From Chitinophagaceae bacterium (GTDB taxonomy: Bacteria; Bacteroidota; Bacteroidia; Chitinophagales; Chitinophagaceae): 64,000 bases of DNA. Numbering within the stretch: position 1 is the first letter of the stretch; every line of letters begins with the position of its first letter. The stretch spans positions 62,001-126,000 of the forward strand of contig JANPZZ010000001.1 in the NCBI GenBank assembly GCA_024707305.1, written 5' to 3'. This document shows positions 17,298 through 25,952 of the stretch, piece after piece. Below the pieces are notes generated by a model, which worked only from the letters and a program-made list of their open reading frames with translations, was not told the origin of the DNA and searched no databases. A program made the position numbers and the translations under genes.

Positions 17298-19688
17298 ATG
17301 CGATCACTCATCTTCCTGATTTTACTGGTTTTATCTCTTCCTGTTCTGGTGTTTTCACAAACCGGGGCTGGACAGGTATCCGGTGTTGTAACTGACCAAA
17401 CCGGTTCGCCGTTGGAGAATGCGTCGGTGCGTTTGTTTACTTATTCTGATACTGGTTTTATTCGCACAGCACTGACAGGCCGCGAAGGTGAATTCCATTT
17501 TGCAGGTTTGCCGCACCAGTTATATTCACTGGAAATCAGTTTTACGGGCTTGCTGCCGCTCCGCGTCGATAGCATTAATGTACGTGATGGAAAGGAATTG
17601 TTTAGCCTCGGCAGTCTTATCATGAAACCGGGATCGTCGACCAACCTGGCTGAAGTGATTGTGGTTGCCGAAAGGCCACTGATTGAATCAAAAGACGGCA
17701 ATATCACCTTTAATGCAGCGGAATCGCCGCTGGCAGCAGGGGCTACCGCCGATGAATTGTTGGCGCAGGTTCCTTTGGTAAATAAAGATGCAGATGGAAA
17801 AATAACGGTTCGTGGAAAAGAACCGCGTATTCTTATTGATGATAAACCGGTAGAACTAAACCTGTCGCAATTGCAGGATCTGCTTGAATCAATGCCCGGA
17901 AGCGCCATTGAGAAAATAGAAGTGATGCAAAACCCGCCACCACAATATGCAAACGAACAGGGCGGTGTAATCAACATCGTCATGCGCAAAGGACGTGTGG
18001 GCCGTACAGCTCGTATCAATGTGTCGGCAGGTACACGGGGACAGGGAAATCTCAATGGACAGTTTACCTATCGTAAGAGCGGTTTATCATTTAGTCTTTC
18101 TGCCGGTGCCAGCTATAATCGAATTCCCGGAGAAGGAAGCTCTTATCGGGAGAACTTCTTCAGGGACTCAACAAACTACTTCCATACATCCAACGACTAC
18201 CTGAATAAAAGTTTGCGGCCCAACCTGCGTGCAAATATTGATTATACATTCAACAAATTTCAGTCGATAACGGCCAACGTGCAGTTAAATGGAAATGATT
18301 TTGATAATGTAAGCGAGACGGAATACCGCAACATCAACCGCTATTCAGAAACATGGCGATTGAGTAATCGTGAAATCCACAACACAGGAAATTCAATTAA
18401 CGGTTCTTTTAACGCATCTTATCATACGCGAACCAAACGCGCGGGTGAACAATTGCGCATTGTGGGCAGCGTTAACCTGTCTTCTTCTCATTCAGACAGA
18501 ATTTTTTACCAACAATTTCTTTTACCAGGCGTGCAGGATAGTACGCAGTGGCAGGCGAATGACCAATTGAGTGCAGGATGGAATTTACGTTTGAATTACG
18601 ACCGGCCCATCATTGATAAAAATACAAGTATTTCGATTGGTACCTTTCTTAACCGCAATAGCAGCGATGTACAGGCAAATGCATTGTATCTGCGGAAATC
18701 AGATTTGACAAAGCAGCCGCTCGACCAGCTAAGCAACGATTTTCGTTTTAATCAGTCGGTTTGGAATCTTCGAATGGGAATGAGAAGAAGGTTAGGAATG
18801 GGAACAAGCATTTCGGCGGGTGTATCTGCGGAAGAAACTTCAATTGCGTTTGACCTGCGAAAAACCGGTCAAAAGGTTTCAAATGCTTACTGGACCTGGC
18901 TGCCCTATGCCAATTTCAATCACAATTTCAAAGATAAACTCAACTTCACTTTTGCTTACCGAAGAAGTATCAGGCGTCCGGGTATTAATGAATTGAATCC
19001 GACAATTGACTTTGCGGATCCTTATAACATCCGCTTTGGTAATGAAAAACTGGAAGCATCTACCAGTGATAATTTTGATTTGGTATTGGGAAGAACACGA
19101 ACAAAAAATTATATCAACCTGGGACTGGGATACAATCGCGTGCGTGATATCTTTAGCCGCGTACGTACTTTACTTGAAGATGGTCGTACACAAATTACAT
19201 GGGAAAATATCTCGGGTAGACAGGAATATGAAGTCAGCTCCTGGAGTGGACTTACATTTTCAAAGAAACTGCGCGTGAATTTCAGCGCGAGTTATACTTA
19301 CAACGTCTATAGCGATTTCGATCGCAGGGTGAATAAATACCGTAATGGGGCTTCGTTTACTTCTAATTTAAACAGCACTTATACCCGTACGGATCGTTGG
19401 AATTTTACGGGAGGATTTTCATTTAATCGTTTCGCCAATCCTCAGGGCTTTGGTCGCTGGACGATGAGCATGAATACAGGTGTGCAACATAAAATGTTTA
19501 ACAAAAGGATGACTGTAACCCTTAACGTAATTGATCCTTTTGTACAGCAACGAAACTTTACGCGGACCTATGGACCCGATTTTTATCATGAGGGTAGGTC
19601 ATTCTCCAGGACAAGAAATTTCAGGTTAACGATTGGGTATAATCTGTTAGCGACTGCGCCTAAAAAGAAGTTGGATCTGAAAGTTTAG
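17298..19688 (+). CDS. TonB-dependent-receptor-like outer-membrane protein with N-terminal CarboxypepD_reg domain
   Basis: I choose the ATG at 17298 (MRSLIFLILLVLSLPVLVFS), which starts a signal peptide; an upstream frame extension is unlikely. Mature protein about 775 residues: a carboxypeptidase-regulatory-like domain (GQVSGVVTDQTGSPLENASV), a plug (ITVRGKEPRILIDDKPVELN, then SAIEKIEVMQNPPPQYANEQ and GGVINIVMRKG), and a 14-22-strand beta-barrel rich in aromatic/Arg-Asn alternations, ending in RNFRLTIGYNLLATAPKKK. This matches the Bacteroidota outer_membrane_beta-barrel (OMP_b-brl_3) receptors. Ligand unknown. Its stop overlaps the convergent lysE-like stop by 4 bp. Confidence 0.85.
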   Translation: MRSLIFLILLVLSLPVLVFSQTGAGQVSGVVTDQTGSPLENASVRLFTYSDTGFIRTALTGREGEFHFAGLPHQLYSLEISFTGLLPLRVDSINVRDGKELFSLGSLIMKPGSSTNLAEVIVVAERPLIESKDGNITFNAAESPLAAGATADELLAQVPLVNKDADGKITVRGKEPRILIDDKPVELNLSQLQDLLESMPGSAIEKIEVMQNPPPQYANEQGGVINIVMRKGRVGRTARINVSAGTRGQGNLNGQFTYRKSGLSFSLSAGASYNRIPGEGSSYRENFFRDSTNYFHTSNDYLNKSLRPNLRANIDYTFNKFQSITANVQLNGNDFDNVSETEYRNINRYSETWRLSNREIHNTGNSINGSFNASYHTRTKRAGEQLRIVGSVNLSSSHSDRIFYQQFLLPGVQDSTQWQANDQLSAGWNLRLNYDRPIIDKNTSISIGTFLNRNSSDVQANALYLRKSDLTKQPLDQLSNDFRFNQSVWNLRMGMRRRLGMGTSISAGVSAEETSIAFDLRKTGQKVSNAYWTWLPYANFNHNFKDKLNFTFAYRRSIRRPGINELNPTIDFADPYNIRFGNEKLEASTSDNFDLVLGRTRTKNYINLGLGYNRVRDIFSRVRTLLEDGRTQITWENISGRQEYEVSSWSGLTFSKKLRVNFSASYTYNVYSDFDRRVNKYRNGASFTSNLNSTYTRTDRWNFTGGFSFNRFANPQGFGRWTMSMNTGVQHKMFNKRMTVTLNVIDPFVQQRNFTRTYGPDFYHEGRSFSRTRNFRLTIGYNLLATAPKKKLDLKV

Positions 19689-20338
19689 TGTTCATGCGGA
19701 ACGCCTGGAATTTCGTCGGGATGTTCCAGTTTATGTGCTGAATCTTTTTTAGTAAACATGCGCCAGGCATGCACAATGGCTGTAATCGCGAAGATGCTGC
19801 CGATAATCCAGTTTAAGATATTCTGATTATTATTGATGCTGCTGGCGATCAAAATTCCACCAAAGATGAAGAGGCAATTGCCGATAAAAGTTCCGATGCC
19901 AATGCCGAAGATATAGCTGTTGTAATGATCCTTTCGTGGTAGCAGGATTTTTTTCGTAAACAATACGGTACTCCAGCCAAACCAGAATGGAATCTGTACC
20001 GGGTTGACCGCACTCATTACCACCCCGAGGAAAAACCGTGGTAGCGTGCTGCTTAAAATCACATTCTCATTTACGGAAGGGTGTAGTGCCGCATAAAAAC
20101 TGGAAGCAGCCAGGGCAAGCACAATGATGAGCGTAATCCATTCCAGCGCTTTAAATACCTTTTCCTGTTTGCGCACCCAGTCCATCGCCACCAGTGATAA
20201 CCGCACATAGATAATTTCCACAATCAAAGATCCAATTGAAAACAGCATCGCCGCCCACACACCATCCGATATGGCAATTTGCATGGCTGCAATGTTCAAA
20301 GTTCCCAATGGCAGTGAGCCCAGGAAACTGACCAGCAT
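19685..20338 (-). CDS. LysE/RhtB-family exporter
   Basis: Inner-membrane amino-acid exporter family. The 217-residue protein begins MLVSFLGSLPLGTLNIAAMQ, the LysE signature (usually PGP.n), and has six hydrophobic helices, with the second-half motif MSAVNPVQIPFWFGW. The C-terminus is polar and histidine-containing (HKLEHPDEIPGVPHEH). The first helix lacks a few N-terminal residues compared with relatives; the frame stays open upstream (IKVFFVG) but has no ATG, so the real start could be a rare codon or obscured by an indel. It ends inside the convergent receptor gene's stop. Substrate unknown. Confidence 0.8.
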   Translation of the reverse strand: MLVSFLGSLPLGTLNIAAMQIAISDGVWAAMLFSIGSLIVEIIYVRLSLVAMDWVRKQEKVFKALEWITLIIVLALAASSFYAALHPSVNENVILSSTLPRFFLGVVMSAVNPVQIPFWFGWSTVLFTKKILLPRKDHYNSYIFGIGIGTFIGNCLFIFGGILIASSINNNQNILNWIIGSIFAITAIVHAWRMFTKKDSAHKLEHPDEIPGVPHEH

Positions 20339-20399
20339 CCCGACAAAAAATACTTTTATGAGCGATGTTGCTTTAATTGTTGTTCTTTTGGATTTACAT

Positions 20400-20510
20400 T
20401 TCTATATTTTCTCATTTCCTCATTTCCTCATTTTCCCATTTTCCCATTTCCACATTTCCACATTTCATCATTTCCTCATTTCCACATTTCCCTATTTTCT
20501 CATTGACCGC
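20400..20510. repeat. Low-complexity CATTTCC/TCATTTTCC repeat
   Basis: About 100 bp made of variants of TTTCCTCATT, TTTCCCATT and TTTCCACATT. The reverse-complement form (GAAATGAGG, GAAAATGTG) occurs at 38215-38300, 38545-38700, 61850-61905 and 62220-62315. It sits in the gap between the LysE-like and ATP-grasp genes and is followed by CGTAGCGAAGCGAAGGCGGGC. Confidence 0.8.
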
Positions 20511-20532
20511 CGTAGCGAAGCGAAGGCGGGCT

Positions 20533-21576
20533 TTAATCGTATTTCTCCAGCATCGTAAAGTGTTTCCTCGCCTGTTTCAAAAATCGCCATCCTTTTTTAA
20601 ACGGCCAGTAAGGTGTTCCATTTTTATGGTTATAACGACTGATTCGATACAACGCTTTCCAATGTTTTAAAATTTCTGCGTAAGCCTGGCGAAGGCTCAT
20701 TCCGCAATCATAAATGTGATTAGGCTCCGCGCCACAACCATTGTATTCGAGTATCAGGAAATTTTCTCCGGCTTTCAAATCTTCAATGCTGGTGGTTTTA
20801 ATATCGTAGCGGCCGTAATAGAAATATTTTGTGTAGTGGCTTAATTCATCAAACACTTCATGCATGCGTCCATCAATTTCCTGGTGGAGATTGGTAAACT
20901 GTGCGCCGCGGTTGTGATTGCCTGCATAAGAAAGAAAGAATATTTCTTCTTTGTCGAGCACCCGATCGAAACGATGTCCATGGCGATGTTCCATTTCTGC
21001 CATTCTGAATTTTGCCCTTGGATGTTCGGCTATTAATTGTTGAAGAGTGGATACACCATCACCTTTAACCTGCAATAGTTCTTTATGAATAAATCCGCTT
21101 ACCACGCCTTTCTGCTGGTCGGGAAAGCGGTAATAAAACACACTTACTTCTACAGGATATTCTACCAGATCCTGAATGATGTATTCAACCGGAATTCTTT
21201 CGTGGTATTTGCGGAGTTGGTCTTCCGTTTCAATTTTGCGAAACAAAATACCTTTCATGCCCACATCAGGTTTTACAATAAAAGGATAAGTGAAACCAGC
21301 GTCCGTCATTCGCTGCAACACTTCTTCAAAAGACAAATCCGGCGTTATGTAAATCGTGCGGGGAACGAGATGTGGCGGAAGTTGGTCGTACATTTCTTTT
21401 TTCCCTTCGCCTTCAAATCCGCCAAAAGTGATGGTGGGATTGGATGAGCTGAAAAACCAGAATGACCTGCTGCGCAGGCAATACCAAAACCAAACGGGGC
21501 TGATGGGTGCGTATAACACGAAAAAATTCCATAGCTCCCAGTTCGTCAGCCGCTTGAAAAATTTGTTGATCTTCAT
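20533..21576 (-). CDS. ATP-grasp protein related to D-alanine-D-alanine ligase
   Basis: The 347-residue protein opens with a hydrophobic, aromatic segment (NFFVLYAPISPVWFWYCLRS) that may associate with the membrane. An ATP-grasp fold follows: YPFIVKPDVGMKGILFRKI with the ATP-binding Lys, PVEYIIQDLVEYPVEVSVFY, VKGDGVSTLQQLIAEHPRAK with the glycine loop, YGRYDIKTTSIEDLKAGENF and LILEYNGCGAEPNHIYDCGM with the Mg-binding Glu/Asn. The family is found in Bacteroidota and annotated as D-Ala-D-Ala ligase-like; the true substrate is not known, and a carboxylate-amine ligation is expected. It stands alone between repeats and the divergent Fe-S gene. Confidence 0.8.
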   Translation of the reverse strand: MKINKFFKRLTNWELWNFFVLYAPISPVWFWYCLRSRSFWFFSSSNPTITFGGFEGEGKKEMYDQLPPHLVPRTIYITPDLSFEEVLQRMTDAGFTYPFIVKPDVGMKGILFRKIETEDQLRKYHERIPVEYIIQDLVEYPVEVSVFYYRFPDQQKGVVSGFIHKELLQVKGDGVSTLQQLIAEHPRAKFRMAEMEHRHGHRFDRVLDKEEIFFLSYAGNHNRGAQFTNLHQEIDGRMHEVFDELSHYTKYFYYGRYDIKTTSIEDLKAGENFLILEYNGCGAEPNHIYDCGMSLRQAYAEILKHWKALYRISRYNHKNGTPYWPFKKGWRFLKQARKHFTMLEKYD

Positions 21577-21611
21577 GACAGGTCGACAAAAATAACGGAA
21601 AGCTTAAGACA

Positions 21612-21644
21612 TTGAAAAAGAATAGTCATTTTCCTTTAGATTTG
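21612..21644 (+). promoter_or_regulatory. Candidate promoter of the Fe-S (CCG-domain) gene
   Basis: TAGATTTG at 21637-21644 matches the Bacteroidota -7 box TAnnTTTG, with TTG at 21612-21614 placed 22 bp upstream as a -33 box. Transcription would start about 10 nt before the chosen ATG at 21661. Sequence match only. Confidence 0.5.
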
Positions 21645-21660
21645 AGCAAAATTGTACTGT

Positions 21661-22392
21661 ATGCATGTACCCACGGTTGCTGAACTTTTTGCGGAGGGAA
21701 AGTCCCCTGATATTCTTTTCTGGGTTGGATGTGCCGGGAGCTTTGATCACCGTGCCCAGAAAGTAACAAAAGCATTTTCTCAGATTCTGGATAAAGTAGG
21801 AGTGAACTATGCCATTCTAGGTACGGAAGAAATGTGTACGGGCGATCCGGTTAGGCGTGCCGGTAATGAGTTTATGTTCCAAATGATGGCTTTCCAGAAT
21901 ATCCAGGTGCTGAATAATTATGGTATTAAAAAAATTGTAACTACATGCCCCCATTGTTTCAACACGTTGAAAAATGAGTACCCTGAACTCGGTGGTACGT
22001 ATGAAGTGATTCATCATAGCACCTTCCTGCAACTGTTGATTGATGAAGGCAAAGTGAAAATGAAGGAAGAGGGTGCCTTTAAAGGAAAACGAATTACCTA
22101 TCACGATAGCTGTTATCTCGGGCGTGCAAATGATATTTATGAAGCACCACGGAAAGTACTTGAAGTACTCGACGCAGAATTAGTTGAAATGAAACGTTGC
22201 CGTAGCAAAGGTCTTTGCTGTGGCGCGGGTGGCGCACAAATGTTTAAAGAAGAAGAAAAAGGTACCGATCGCGTCAATGCAGAACGCAGTCGCGAAGCAA
22301 TTGGTACCGGAGCTACCGTAATTGCCGCAGCTTGTCCGTTCTGCAATACCATGATGACTGACGGTGTAAAACTTGCAGAAAAAAGAAAATGA
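21661..22392 (+). CDS. (Fe-S)-binding oxidoreductase subunit with two cysteine-rich CCG domains
   Basis: Start taken at 21661 (MHVPTVAELFAEGKSPDILF), just behind a promoter-like box. The 243-residue protein carries two CCG domains as in HdrB, GlcF and LldE: LFWVGCAGSFDHR with ILGTEEMCTGDPVRRAGNEF and TTCPHCFNTLKNEYP, then YHDSCYLGRANDIYEAPRKV, KGLCCGAGGAQMFKEE and ACPFCNTMMTDG. These Cys sets bind Fe-S clusters and accept electrons. In other Bacteroidota the gene usually follows, on the same strand, a membrane 4Fe-4S protein like the one at 24072-25397; here the two converge, 1.7 kb apart. Confidence 0.88.
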   Translation: MHVPTVAELFAEGKSPDILFWVGCAGSFDHRAQKVTKAFSQILDKVGVNYAILGTEEMCTGDPVRRAGNEFMFQMMAFQNIQVLNNYGIKKIVTTCPHCFNTLKNEYPELGGTYEVIHHSTFLQLLIDEGKVKMKEEGAFKGKRITYHDSCYLGRANDIYEAPRKVLEVLDAELVEMKRCRSKGLCCGAGGAQMFKEEEKGTDRVNAERSREAIGTGATVIAAACPFCNTMMTDGVKLAEKRK

Positions 22393-22440
22393 TGTGCACG
22401 TGTTGGATATTGCAGAGTTGGTGGCAGCGAGCATGGATAT

Positions 22441-22757
22441 TCGATGATCGATGGTGGATGGTGGATGATCGATGATCGATGGATTCAAAATGTTTAAGCT
22501 TTCATTCCTTACATATACGAGGGGTATCGGGTCGTTCGATGATCGATGGTGGATGATCGATGATCGATGGATTTAAAAAGTTTAAGCTTTCATTCCTTAC
22601 ACGAAGGGTATCGGGTCGTTCGATGATCGATGGTGGATGATCGATGATCGATGGATTCAAAATGTTTAAGCTTTCATTCCTTACACGAAGGGTATCAAAC
22701 GTTGCATGAGTCAATCGATCATCGATCAACGATCATCGATCATCGATCAACGATCGT
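22441..22757. repeat. ATCGATG-type array with three 84-bp higher-order units
   Basis: Words of the type GATGATCGATGG are mixed with a longer unit containing TTTAAGCTTTCATTCCTTAC and GGGTATCGGGTCGTTC. Units start near 22443, 22538 and 22622; the last two are 84 bp apart and almost identical. The right end switches to the reverse-complement words CATCGATCAACGATC (22717-22756). No gene is seen between 22393 and 22746. Confidence 0.85.
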
Positions 22758-23004
22758 CAATGGGCGAAACCCCATTTCCAGCGAGGCATTCCTGCACTTC
22801 TATTGCATGTATAATCTCTCCCCGGGGAATCGGTACCCGGATAACTTTGATTCCTCGTGTACCGCGCCTATAAAATATCTCCAGAATATTTATTTTTCCT
22901 GACTCACGAATGTTGACCCGAAAGAGTTTGGACAGGTCGTCAATAAACACTTCCGCTTTTCCATTGAATGAAACCTTCTCACCGGTGATGATGACTTCCG
23001 GCAT
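22747..23004 (-). CDS. Small hypothetical protein ending in repeat sequence
   Basis: An 85-residue frame starting MPEVIITGEKVSFNGKAEVF, beta-strand rich, with VNIRESGKINILEIFYRRG and KVIRVPIPRGEIIHAIEVQE. No family recognised; the composition is protein-like, not repeat-like, up to the last few residues (SPIDDR), which are encoded by the ATCGAT repeat that also supplies the TGA stop. It is divergent from the gene at 23184. Could be a real small regulator-sized protein or a chance frame. Confidence 0.4.
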   Translation of the reverse strand: MPEVIITGEKVSFNGKAEVFIDDLSKLFRVNIRESGKINILEIFYRRGTRGIKVIRVPIPRGEIIHAIEVQECLAGNGVSPIDDR

Positions 23005-23183
23005 TTTTTGAGGAATGTGAGCGGTTAAAACTACTGATCAAATAACGTATCCAGCCCAACCGACGCCATTCCCAGATTCTGAATTGATTCCATTCATCAC
23101 GCGTATATACCCAGTGAACCAGCACTTTACGTTGATCTTTTATCACTCGCATTCGTTTACTTTTTCTGCTGTAATTTAGCGGC

Positions 23184-23702
23184 ATGAACCTCGAATACAA
23201 ATACCTTCTCGACGGTAATTTCCATAGCGATTCACGCGTTTGGGTGTACCAAAGCAGCCGATTGTTGAGTTTGGGAGAAGTGCTGGAAGCAGAAGAAAAA
23301 ATCAATGCATTTGCGAAAGACTGGAAAAGTCACGGCACGCCTGTAAAAGCGGCTGGTTATCTCTTTTTTGGTCAGTTTGTAATATTGATGGCCGATGAAA
23401 CCGCTACTGGTGTGAGTGGATGTAGCACAGATAGCTCCGTTCGATTTATTAAAGACCTTGAGGCAACATTTAATGTTCGCTTTTTTGACCGAACTACTTT
23501 AGCTTTTGTCGTTAAAGACAAGATTGAACGCCTGCCACTTTCACAGGTTGCATATGGAATTGAAAACGGTTTTATTACGCAGGAAACATTATTTTTCAAT
23601 AATGTGGTTCAAACAAAAAAAGAACTCGAAGAAAACTGGTTGATTCCTGTTGGTAAAAGCTGGCTGAAGGAAAAGTTTCCGTCGATGGTAGGTGGTCGAT
23701 GA
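23184..23702 (+). CDS. Conserved Bacteroidota protein sometimes labelled 'ABC transporter ATPase'
   Basis: The 172-residue protein resembles a family widespread in Bacteroidota: SRVWVYQSSRLLSLGEVLEA, KSHGTPVKAAGYLFFGQFVI, MADETATGVSGCSTDSSVRF, FNVRFFDRTTLAF, and a C-terminal TLFFNNVVQTKKELEENWLI with PVGKSWLKEKF. Despite the common database label there is no Walker A, Walker B or ABC signature, so it is not an ATPase by motif. Function unknown. The last residues (SMVGGR) are encoded by the start of the CGATG repeat, and the TGA stop lies within it. Confidence 0.8.
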   Translation: MNLEYKYLLDGNFHSDSRVWVYQSSRLLSLGEVLEAEEKINAFAKDWKSHGTPVKAAGYLFFGQFVILMADETATGVSGCSTDSSVRFIKDLEATFNVRFFDRTTLAFVVKDKIERLPLSQVAYGIENGFITQETLFFNNVVQTKKELEENWLIPVGKSWLKEKFPSMVGGR

Positions 23703-24092
23703 TCGATGATAGATGGTCGATGATTGATGATTGATGATCGATGATCGAATCTTCACATATCGTCCCTTCGGGACGGTTGCCAAAAACGCGCATGATTTAT
23801 CGGACATCGGACATCGATCATCGGTTATCGATCATCGATCCTGCATCCATATGCCGTCCCTTTGGGACTCAATTGTTTAGAGATTTCCGTGCTACAGACA
23901 TTCCGTCCCTTCGGGACGAGTATTAAAACATTCGTGATACTTCGATGATCGACCATCGACCATCGATCATCGATCATCGATCATCGAACATCCATCATCA
24001 AACATCGACCATCGATCATCAAACATCGACCATCGATCCTCGACCATCCATCCTCGACCATCGATCCTCGATCATCGATTCTCCACCGCCCA
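23690..24092. repeat. Composite element: inverted CGATGNN arrays enclosing three REP-like palindromes
   Basis: Left arm 23695-23752 is built of GTCGATGATCGATGAT-type words. Then come GTCCC palindromes at about 23760-23774 (CGTCCCTTCGGGACG), 23854-23868 (GCCGTCCCTTTGGGAC) and 23904-23919 (CGTCCCTTCGGGACG). Reverse-complement words ATCGATCATCG occur at 23814-23842 and fill 23943-24090. The arms can pair. The element lies between two convergent genes and supplies both stop codons. No gene is seen between 23703 and 24071. Confidence 0.85.
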
Positions 24093-25397
24093 GTTCGCGC
24101 GCTCATCGGGGCTCGATTTCCAGGGCGCAAAATTATTTTCAACATTACCAAACATGGAAGCCCATTCGGGAGGTGTGTTACTTTCTTCCATAATAAGAAA
24201 ACGACGAAGCTGGAGAATAATGTCGAGCGGGTTGATGCTTACCGGGCATTCCTTTACGCAGGCGTTGCAGGTAGTGCAGGCGCGCAATTCTTCCACGCTG
24301 ATATAATCGTGAAGCAATGATTTGCTATCTGTTTCCTGGCCGGCTCTTTTTAAGTTCCCTATTTCTTCTGCACGGTCGCGCGTGTCCATCATGATCTTCC
24401 GTGGCGATAATAATTTGCCTGTGATATTGGCGGGACAGGCAGCCGAGCATCGGCCACATTCTGTACAGGAATAAGCATCGAGAATATTTTTCCAACTCAG
24501 GTCGGTTACATCTTTTGCCCCAAACTTAACGGGTGCTGCATCTGCAGGCGCTGAAGCTGCCAGTTCAGGTTGCATGGCATACAACACCTCATTCTGAATG
24601 GCAGGCATGTTTTCCATTTTACCCATTGGCGTCAGCCTTGCAAACCATGCATTGGGAAATGCAAGAATAATATGCAGGTGTTTTGAATATGGCAGGTAAT
24701 TCAGAAAAGCAAATATTCCGAGGATGTGTAACCACCAGCAGCTGCGTTCCAGTATGATCAGCGAAGCGGTGCCCATGCCCGACAGCAATGGTTTCAGATG
24801 CTGTGAAATCACAAAGTCGCCGGTAAGAAATCCTGCATAATGCGCCTCTCCGCGATCCTGCAAAGTAGTGTCACTTGCATTCAGGAACAGGAACAATGTC
24901 ATCAAAACAATCTCAGTTGTAAGGATGAGGTTCGCATCACTACGGGGCCATCCATCAAGGTCTTTACTCCTGAGGCGACGAATGCCTGTGAGGTTACGTC
25001 GCGCCAGAAAAATGGCGCAGGCAACGAGCACCAGCAATGCCAGTATTTCGAAAGCATTGATCAGGAAAGTATAAAAAGATCCGAGTGTGGATGCAAATAA
25101 ACGATGCGTGCCCAAAACGCCATCGAGAACAATTTCCAGCACTTCTATATTTATAATGATAAACCCTGCATATACCAACAGGTGGAGGACGGCTACAAAA
25201 GGATTGCGAAACATTTTTTGCTGACCGAGCGCGAGTAAAGCCATGTTCCGCCAGCGACGGGCCGGCTGGTCGGTCAGCGATTCATCACGCCCCAGGCGGA
25301 TATTGGCCATGATCTGGCGCGCTTTTTTGCTAAAAAGAAATATGGCAACGGCACTCAGAAGGACAAACAAAATTTGTTGAACTATTTGCATAAGCAA
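24072..25397 (-). CDS. Membrane-bound 4Fe-4S oxidoreductase subunit (HdrC/NarI-like fusion)
   Basis: The 441-residue protein has five or six transmembrane helices in its first 260 residues (for example IVQQILFVLLSAVAIFLFSK and TEIVLMTLFLFLNA), resembling the cytochrome-b-type anchor of nitrate reductase. A C-terminal ferredoxin-like domain follows with two CxxCxxCxxxC clusters: YSCTECGRCSAACPANITGK and RACTTCNACVKECPVSINP. It likely passes electrons between quinone and the soluble CCG-domain subunit encoded at 21661-22392, normally its neighbour. The last residues and TGA stop (AVENR then stop) fall in the adjacent ATCGAT repeat. Divergent from the phosphoribosyltransferase gene, with a short shared upstream region. 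Confidence 0.87.
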   Translation of the reverse strand: MLMQIVQQILFVLLSAVAIFLFSKKARQIMANIRLGRDESLTDQPARRWRNMALLALGQQKMFRNPFVAVLHLLVYAGFIIINIEVLEIVLDGVLGTHRLFASTLGSFYTFLINAFEILALLVLVACAIFLARRNLTGIRRLRSKDLDGWPRSDANLILTTEIVLMTLFLFLNASDTTLQDRGEAHYAGFLTGDFVISQHLKPLLSGMGTASLIILERSCWWLHILGIFAFLNYLPYSKHLHIILAFPNAWFARLTPMGKMENMPAIQNEVLYAMQPELAASAPADAAPVKFGAKDVTDLSWKNILDAYSCTECGRCSAACPANITGKLLSPRKIMMDTRDRAEEIGNLKRAGQETDSKSLLHDYISVEELRACTTCNACVKECPVSINPLDIILQLRRFLIMEESNTPPEWASMFGNVENNFAPWKSSPDERANWAVENR

Positions 25398-25428
25398 TCA
25401 ATTACAAGTGCTAATTTACGGCGTAATG

Positions 25429-25938
25429 ATGAGTAAGATGAATGAAACTAAAAAATATATACTGAATGCATCTGTTGCAGAAAAAAAGCTGCGAAGAATT
25501 GCATTGGAAATAATCGAAAATAATCCAGAAACCGAAGAACTGATTCTCGCGGGCATCAGGGATAATGGTTACAATATTGCTGTAATTCTGCAGCAGTACA
25601 TTGGCCAGTACAGCGAAATCAAAACAAAACTAATTTCAGTTTCACTCGATAAAAAATCTCCGGGCGAAGTAAAGTTGAGTGAAAATTTTTCCTACGACAA
25701 TAAAACCGTTGTGCTGATTGATGATGTGGCGAATAGTGGCAAAACCATGCTTTATGCCATGAAACCTTTTCTGGACTTTCAGCCTCGTAAAATTCAAACG
25801 GTGGTACTGGTTGGGCGCAGTCATAATTCATTCCCCATACATCCCGATTATATTGGGCTCTCGATCGCAACCACTTTGCAGGAACACATTTTTGTAGAAG
25901 TGGGAGAGGGTGGTGTGACAGGCGCTTATCTCCAATAA
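25429..25938 (+). CDS. Phosphoribosyltransferase-family protein (PyrR-like)
   Basis: The product of about 170 residues has the type I PRTase fold. It carries the 13-residue PRPP loop VVLIDDVANSGKT, the hood/upstream segment LILAGIRDNGYNIAVILQQY, and a tail (IFVEVGEGGVTGAYL) like PyrR/uracil PRTase-type proteins. It could transfer phosphoribosyl groups to a pyrimidine base or act as an RNA-binding regulator; nothing seen decides. Start at 25429 (MSKMNETKK) is chosen among several close Met codons at 25408-25438. Divergent from the Fe-S membrane gene. Confidence 0.8.
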   Translation: MSKMNETKKYILNASVAEKKLRRIALEIIENNPETEELILAGIRDNGYNIAVILQQYIGQYSEIKTKLISVSLDKKSPGEVKLSENFSYDNKTVVLIDDVANSGKTMLYAMKPFLDFQPRKIQTVVLVGRSHNSFPIHPDYIGLSIATTLQEHIFVEVGEGGVTGAYLQ

Positions 25939-25952
25939 AGATCCATTGCGGG

